A stretch of 9,568 nt of DNA from Acidimicrobiia bacterium (GTDB lineage: Bacteria > Actinomycetota > Acidimicrobiia > Acidimicrobiales > Aldehydirespiratoraceae). The notes beneath the pieces are model-generated. The model saw only the letters and a list, made by a program, of their open reading frames with translations. It had not been told where the DNA came from and did not search any database. The first letter of the stretch is position 1, and every line of letters begins with the position of its first letter. Positions 5,912 to 9,568 of this stretch are shown one piece after another. Where the stretch lies: assembly GCA_022824605.1 (NCBI GenBank), contig JAJDZO010000125.1:1-9568 (forward strand). The letters are read 5' to 3'. The position numbers were made by a program, and so were the translations under genes.

Positions 5912-6882
5912 GGCTCTCGATCGCCTACCGGATGTACTTCCGCTACTCCGAGCCGGTGACCGAGAGCCAGAACGAGGTGCGGGTGCGGCCCCGAGACGAT
6001 GATCACCAGCGGGTGCTGTCGTACCGGTTGACGTCACAGCCGCCGCTGCCGGTGCTCTCCGTGGTCGACTACTGGGGCACGGTTGTGGAGCATCTCGGCA
6101 TCCGCACGTCTCACGCCGAACTGGAACTGTTGGCCGAGGCCACCGTCGAGACGACGGCGCGCCCCGAGCCGACCGAGTCTCCGCCGGTGTCGGCGCTCAA
6201 CGATGCCGGCTTCCGGCTGGAGCATCTCGAGTTCCTGGGACCGTCGCAGCACGTCGACTGGCGCTCTGGCGACGCAGTCGAGCAGCGGGCTGGCGCCGCG
6301 GTTGCCGCCGTCGCGTCGGTGCCGGAGATGGTGTCGGCGGTGGTGGCCGACACGCGCGAGGCGTTGAGCTACGAGCAGGGCGCCACCGACATCGGCGTCT
6401 CGCTGGCGGATCTGCTCGAGGGAGGCGCCGGCGTGTGCCAGGACTTCGCGCACCTGGCTCTAGGCATGCTTCGCAGCGTCGGCGTCCCGGCCCGTTACAT
6501 CTCCGGATACCTGTTCGCAGCTGACGAGACCTCTGCGCACGCGGAGACGGCCGATGTCGTGGCCGTTCAGACCCATGCCTGGATCGAGGTGGCCGTGCCC
6601 GGCTCGGGCTGGTGGGCCCTCGATCCGACCAACGGTGGCCCGGTGGGGGAGCGCCATGTCGTCATCGGCTGCGGGCGAGACTACGGCGACGTGCCGCCGG
6701 TGCGGGGCGCCTTCATGGGCTCGGGCACCGCCGAGGTCGACGCTGAGGTGCTGATCGGGCGGCAGACCGAGACCCACCCGGCCGAAGCGTCGGCGCCCCG
6801 GCGGGCGAGTCCTGGCCGCAGGATGCCCACAACCCCGAGTTCGTCCGAGCGGTACCAACACCAGCAACAGCAACAACAGTGA
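5908..6882 (+). CDS. Transglutaminase-like cysteine peptidase-fold protein
   Basis: A 324-residue protein with the bacterial transglutaminase N-terminal beta domain (about 1-110; opening RLSIAYRMYFRYSEPVTESQ and VRVRPRDDDHQ are typical) and a papain-like transglutaminase core (about 140-245). The triad is visible: Cys177 in GGAGVCQDFAHL, His223 in THAWIEV and Asp239 in ALDPTNG. Proteins of this kind cleave or form amide bonds; M. tuberculosis Rv2409c is the corresponding gene in the same three-gene order. The start ATG overlaps the alpha-E stop in ATGA, indicating translational coupling, so the three proteins are probably made together. There is no signal peptide, so it should act in the cytoplasm. 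After about residue 285 comes a disordered Pro/Ser/Arg-rich tail ending in His and six Gln residues, which I do not know from the family. The exact reaction, peptidase or transamidase, is not shown by sequence. Confidence 0.9.
   Translation: MRLSIAYRMYFRYSEPVTESQNEVRVRPRDDDHQRVLSYRLTSQPPLPVLSVVDYWGTVVEHLGIRTSHAELELLAEATVETTARPEPTESPPVSALNDAGFRLEHLEFLGPSQHVDWRSGDAVEQRAGAAVAAVASVPEMVSAVVADTREALSYEQGATDIGVSLADLLEGGAGVCQDFAHLALGMLRSVGVPARYISGYLFAADETSAHAETADVVAVQTHAWIEVAVPGSGWWALDPTNGGPVGERHVVIGCGRDYGDVPPVRGAFMGSGTAEVDAEVLIGRQTETHPAEASAPRRASPGRRMPTTPSSSERYQHQQQQQQ
6855..6879 (+). repeat. CAA/CAG run coding a polyglutamine C-terminus
   Basis: The last sense codons of the transglutaminase-like gene are CAA and CAG, broken by one CAC, giving the ending QHQQQQQQ. 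Such a mixed CAR run is prone to slippage, so the length of the tail may differ between strains. Confidence 0.75.
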
Positions 6883-6937
6883 AGCCCGCCGCCGTCAGGT
6901 TCAAGAGGGCGCGCCGATAGGTCACCGCCTAGAGGCC

Positions 6938-7016
6938 GAGCGAATAGGCGAGCGAGCGCGCTCCATACGGGCGAGGCCGTGGCCCGAGCGGCCCGTGAGC
7001 GCAGCGAACAAGAGCG
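6938..7016 (+). repeat. GAGCG-rich cluster in a convergent intergenic region
   Basis: The 168-nt region between the transglutaminase-like and RdhA-like genes (6883-7050) has no plausible gene. It holds six copies of GAGCG on the plus strand, at 6938, 6950, 6954, 6986, 6997 and 7012, where about 0.2 would be expected in 79 bases of 70 percent GC. It also contains the 10-bp palindrome GAGCGCGCTC (6954-6963) and an ACGGGC/GCCCGT inverted repeat (6967-6972 with 6991-6996) with GGCC-GT-GGCC inside its loop. The region may fold as RNA and end the operon transcript, though there is no T-run on the plus strand. Function is unknown. Confidence 0.4.
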
Positions 7017-7029
7017 GGAAATGCCCCGC
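7006..7029 (-). terminator. Candidate intrinsic terminator of the RdhA-like gene
   Basis: On the minus strand the stem GCGGG (7029-7025) and CCCGC (7018-7014) closes a six-base loop and is followed by the T-rich tract TCTTGTTC. It begins 21 nt after the stop codon of the RdhA-like gene, the right place and polarity for a rho-independent terminator. The stem is short (five G-C pairs) and the T tract is interrupted, so strength is doubtful. Confidence 0.42.
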
Positions 7030-7050
7030 CCCGACGCGACAAACCTGCAC

Positions 7051-9183
7051 CTATCCGCGCATGTTCTTAGGAGCTAGGCGGGTGCGGGCCTCGGTGGGGG
7101 ACTCGGCCCGCTCGGAGCGTGCGACGGCCTCTTTGCGGATGAGCTTGACCGGCACCCCTACGGAGTCGCCGGGCGGGAGCATGTCCGCGGTGTAGTGGGC
7201 GATCTGTTGGCGGGCGGCGATCTTGTCGCCGTCGGGGTCGAGGTTGCGGGCGTTGGTGCCCTTGGGCGGCACGATGCAGGTGCCGTCGCGCCATTCCAGG
7301 TCCCACCACCACTTCTTGATCAGGTTGATCGAACCGTTGCCGACCCTGTCGTCGAGGCGGGCAAGCCAGCGGCGGGTGAAGGGCAACTTGATGGCCGACC
7401 ACAGCAGCACCCGCTCGGCCAGCACCCCTTCGATGTTGAACGGGCAGGTCTTCATGCACCGACCGCACGCTGAGCCGCGCAGGTTGCCGAGGCGGTACTT
7501 GGTGCAGCGCTCCATGTCCGGCTTCCACATCTCGGCGCCGTTGAACATGACCTTGCCGCCGAAGGGGATGGCCGCGCACGGACACTCCCGAGCGCATTTG
7601 GTGCACTTGGAGCAGAAGTCCTGTAGGCCGAAGTCGATGTGGCGGTCCGGCGTGACGGGCATGTCGGTGCTGACCACCACCGATTTGAATCTCGGACCCA
7701 CGAACGGGTTGAGAACCAACTCGCCGATGCGGCTCATTTCGCCGAGCCCGGCGTGCAGCACCAGCGGGATGTGCAGCACATCGGAGTCGCTGTTGGTGTG
7801 ACTGCGGGCGCTGTAGCCCAACGAGCGGATGTGGGCCGCGATGATCCCTGCGATCTGCGCGCCGCGCATGTAGGCCCGCATCGACTGGGCGCCGCTCACC
7901 CAGTCGTCGCCGCTGGCACCCTCCATGGTCTCGTAACCCTGATCGAGCAGGATCACAAGCGCGTTCGGGTGGTAGGGCTCCACGACGGAGCCGTCGTTGC
8001 GGTGCGAGTACCAGGCATAGGTCGGCACCCGGCACACCCCGGCCATGTCTCCGCCCAGGTGGTGGGCCAGCGCCTTGAGGGCGCCGGTGTTGCGGTGCGG
8101 ATCTCGGCTCTCGGCATCAATCTCGGGAGTCGTCTCGCCGTCCTGGTAGGCGACCATGGCGTCTATCTGATGTTCGTAGGCCTGGGCTTGGGGCGTCTTC
8201 CAGGCGAACACCTTCACGTCGGCTGCGAACTTCGGACCCATGTCACCGTTGGCGGCCCGCACGAAGCCCCCGGCCCGCACCGGCACCCTGGGCACCTCGT
8301 CGTCGACGATCAGCGTGGTGGGTTCGTCCACCCGCTTGATCCGCTCCATCGGGTAGCGACCCATGTGCAACGGCCGGTGGTCTCCGTTGAGTCGACCGAT
8401 GCCGGCGCGGGTGCCGCCGGTGCCCAGCATCCAGCCCAAACCGGAGGTGCTGCGCAGCCCAGCCAGGCGACCGCGACGAGCCAGCGGCCGGTCGGGCGCC
8501 ATCTCCCAGTTGGTGCTCGCCGCCGACAGCGCGAACCCGCCCTTGATGTAGGGGGCGCGCAGGTGGCCTCGGCGGACTTCCACCAGACCCGCCTGCAAGG
8601 CCGCCCGGTCCAGGTCGAGGTCGGTACGGCCGGGGGTGTGGGCCACTGCGTCGTGGCCGAGGTTGCGGATGTACGCCGCGGTGATGACGGCCAACTCGGT
8701 TGCTCGCAGGTCGGCGTTGATCTGGCGGGTGCCGTCGATCCAGTCATCGCCGGGGCACTCATTGGACAGCTTGCGGGTGAAGGCGATCAGGCAGACGATC
8801 GCGAAGCGGTGATCAAGCCGGTCGCCGGTCCAGGTCTGGTCTCCGATCAGCGCACAGCCGACCATGTCGGCGTCGAGGAAGTAGAGCCCGGCCTTCAGGT
8901 TCTCGGTGACCTTGACCGGATCGTCGGGCACCGGCGCTTCTGGGGCGACGCTGCCTCGGCACTGCCCGTCGAAGAGTTCCTGGTATTGCCGATACGCGTG
9001 ATCAGCCGAGCGGCGGCCGGGCGGTTCCGACTCGCCCGGCCGGGCAGGTAGCCGTTGGGCGCCGGAGCGCGGGAAACGGGAGTCGGCCGACTCGAGGCGG
9101 GGCAGGCGCTCCAGCGGGTAGGGGCCGAGATGAACAGGCCGCTTGCGGTGTGAGAAGAGCCTCACCGACCAGAAGGTACTCAC
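7051..9183 (-). CDS. Reductive dehalogenase-like corrinoid/iron-sulfur protein with duplicated N-terminal domain
   Basis: A 710-residue RdhA-like protein. Its C-terminal half has the RdhA core, with SGDDWVSGAQ (424-433), LGYSARSH (455-462), HAGLGEMSR (477-485) and STDMPVTPDR (505-514), followed by two 4Fe-4S motifs: Cys524, 527, 530, 534 (CSKCTKCARECP), and Cys573, 576, 580 (CGRCMKTCPF), probably with Cys560. The N-terminal half is a second, degenerate copy of the same core: residues 143-200 align without gaps to 423-480 with 23 of 58 identical, and each copy is preceded by a similar word, HLGPYPLERL (18-27) and HMGRYPMERI (273-282). Tyr457, likely the conserved catalytic Tyr, is His177 in copy 1. 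There is no Tat signal or membrane segment, so this belongs with soluble, catabolic-type enzymes such as NpRdhA, not respiratory RdhA; no fused flavin reductase domain and no RdhB gene are present. Related QueG is much shorter. The GTG start lacks a ribosome binding site. Substrate unknown. Confidence 0.85.
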   Translation of the reverse strand: MSTFWSVRLFSHRKRPVHLGPYPLERLPRLESADSRFPRSGAQRLPARPGESEPPGRRSADHAYRQYQELFDGQCRGSVAPEAPVPDDPVKVTENLKAGLYFLDADMVGCALIGDQTWTGDRLDHRFAIVCLIAFTRKLSNECPGDDWIDGTRQINADLRATELAVITAAYIRNLGHDAVAHTPGRTDLDLDRAALQAGLVEVRRGHLRAPYIKGGFALSAASTNWEMAPDRPLARRGRLAGLRSTSGLGWMLGTGGTRAGIGRLNGDHRPLHMGRYPMERIKRVDEPTTLIVDDEVPRVPVRAGGFVRAANGDMGPKFAADVKVFAWKTPQAQAYEHQIDAMVAYQDGETTPEIDAESRDPHRNTGALKALAHHLGGDMAGVCRVPTYAWYSHRNDGSVVEPYHPNALVILLDQGYETMEGASGDDWVSGAQSMRAYMRGAQIAGIIAAHIRSLGYSARSHTNSDSDVLHIPLVLHAGLGEMSRIGELVLNPFVGPRFKSVVVSTDMPVTPDRHIDFGLQDFCSKCTKCARECPCAAIPFGGKVMFNGAEMWKPDMERCTKYRLGNLRGSACGRCMKTCPFNIEGVLAERVLLWSAIKLPFTRRWLARLDDRVGNGSINLIKKWWWDLEWRDGTCIVPPKGTNARNLDPDGDKIAARQQIAHYTADMLPPGDSVGVPVKLIRKEAVARSERAESPTEARTRLAPKNMRG

Positions 9184-9198
9184 TGAGCGATGGCTGTC

Positions 9199-9206
9199 GG
9201 AATTCC
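9199..9206. promoter_or_regulatory. GGAATTCC palindrome before the RdhA-like gene
   Basis: An 8-bp perfect palindrome lies 16 nt upstream of the GTG start of the RdhA-like gene, within the GC-rich gap that separates it from the transporter gene. On the minus strand it forms part of TTGGAATTCC. It may be a regulator site or part of a promoter; the evidence is its position and its AT content only. Confidence 0.2.
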
Positions 9207-9220
9207 AACGGCTTGGCGAC

Positions 9221-9265
9221 GGTGCCCGGTGTGAGGGTGCCCGGTGTGACGGTGCCTGGTGTGTG
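9221..9265. repeat. Three tandem 15-bp repeats upstream of the RdhA-like gene
   Basis: The unit GGTGCCCGGTGTGAN occurs at 9221-9235, 9236-9250 and 9251-9265; the first two differ in the last base only, and the third has three further changes. A decayed fourth copy may follow to about 9277. The array fills half of the 93-nt gap between the transporter stop and the RdhA-like start, 38 nt before the latter on the minus strand, where the unit reads CACACCGGGCACC. A set of operator sites is possible. The 15-bp period also keeps any reading frame open, but I see no gene there. Confidence 0.7.
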
Positions 9266-9276
9266 CGCTGGTGTGG

Positions 9277-9568
9277 CTAGCTGGAGCGGCCGCCGCGGGC
9301 CCAGAGTTGGCAGAGCAGCGAGATCGTGCTGTAGGCGAAATAGGCGACGCCGACAGGCATCACCGAGCCGTCGATGGCTCGGTCGGTGAATGATGCCAGC
9401 AACGACCCCGCCATCCAGGTGCTGAATCCGAGCACCGACGCGGCGGTTCCGGCCATCGCTCCCATCGGCTCCAGCGCCAGGCTCATGCCGGTCGGGAACA
9501 CTGCGACGTGCACGGCGTTGCAGAGGCTGAACAGCACCAGCCACAGCCAGAAGGGAGGAAGGCCGTCG
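9277..9568 (-). CDS. MFS transporter, Bcr/CflA-like, C-terminal part
   Basis: The frame is open to the end of the window and stops with TAG at 9277-9279, so only the last 96 residues are seen; the start lies outside. They contain hydrophobic segments around PPFWLWLVLFSLCNAVHVAV and VGVAYFAYSTISLLCQLWA, and between them the word MSLALEPMGAMAGTAASVLG, which closely matches the loop and helix of Bcr/CflA-type drug-efflux proteins (AMEPxGxxAGTASS). This family moves small organic compounds across the inner membrane by proton exchange. The gene lies just upstream of the RdhA-like gene on the same strand, with a 93-nt gap, so joint expression is possible. Substrate and exact subfamily cannot be told from the fragment. 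Confidence 0.72.
   Translation of the reverse strand, partial: DGLPPFWLWLVLFSLCNAVHVAVFPTGMSLALEPMGAMAGTAASVLGFSTWMAGSLLASFTDRAIDGSVMPVGVAYFAYSTISLLCQLWARGGRSS

Noticed and set aside
6908..6931. GGCGCGCC palindrome and TAGG/CCTA stem as terminator of the transglutaminase-like gene
   Set aside because: Very short stems without any following T-run; a chance origin in GC-rich DNA is more likely.
7639..9051. 470-codon open frame on the plus strand, antisense to the RdhA-like gene
   Set aside because: It is rich in Val, Gly, His and Arg with no recognisable motif, and lies wholly opposite a clear iron-sulfur protein; long antisense frames are usual in GC-rich genes.
7051..9183. Reading the RdhA-like protein as epoxyqueuosine reductase QueG
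   Set aside because: QueG shares the corrinoid and double 4Fe-4S plan but is only about 350-380 residues; this protein has the GLGEMSR and TDMPV blocks and a second core copy typical of soluble RdhA.
9150..9389. Small plus-strand frame with VPGV pentapeptides resembling an elastin-like repeat
   Set aside because: The pentapeptides follow from the 15-bp DNA repeat; both ends of the frame lie antisense to real genes and no ribosome binding site was seen.

Overview
The window is GC-rich with dense genes, GTG as well as ATG starts, and long spurious antisense ORFs, as expected of a high-GC genome. The gene set (TMADH-type flavoprotein, PPOX flavoprotein, a Rv2411c-Rv2410c-Rv2409c-like operon, a cytoplasmic-type reductive dehalogenase-like protein) and two apparently leaderless starts fit an actinobacterium, perhaps of the Acidimicrobiia; that placement is inference. 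No rRNA, tRNA, CRISPR array, transposase or insertion sequence was found, and no gene-free stretch exceeds 300 bases.

Layout. (1) 1-450 (+): C-terminal end of a trimethylamine/dimethylamine dehydrogenase-like flavoprotein. (2) 481-1110 (-): FMN-binding PPOX-fold protein, convergent with (1), with a good ribosome binding site and a tandem repeat in its upstream region. (3) 1257-2411 (-): FMN-dependent alpha-hydroxy-acid dehydrogenase with the catalytic residues kept. (4) 2520-3284 (-): dienelactone hydrolase-family protein with a Cys-Asp-His triad. (5) 3373-4848, 4880-5911 and 5908-6882 (+): an operon of circularly permuted ATP-grasp enzyme, alpha-E (DUF403) protein and transglutaminase-like protein, divergent from (4). 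(6) 7051-9183 (-): a 710-residue reductive dehalogenase-like corrinoid/iron-sulfur protein that carries an internal duplication. (7) 9277 to the window end (-): C-terminus of a Bcr/CflA-like MFS transporter.

How the genes may work together. The left third holds three separate flavin enzymes and a carbonyl-ester or lactone hydrolase, a gene set typical of small-molecule catabolism, though nothing shows they share a pathway. The central operon matches a known but biochemically uncharacterised module proposed to make and process an isopeptide-linked product: ATP-grasp ligase, helical alpha-E partner, papain-fold transglutaminase or peptidase. The right end pairs a soluble RdhA-like protein with an upstream transporter gene on the same strand, separated by 93 nt containing a 15-bp tandem repeat.

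Points most worth attention are the 40 percent identical, gap-free internal duplication in the RdhA-like protein with loss of the candidate catalytic Tyr in copy 1, the symmetrical leaderless-type promoter arrangement between 3284 and 3373, and the 15-bp repeats before the RdhA-like gene. No wholly new system can be claimed from the sequence alone.
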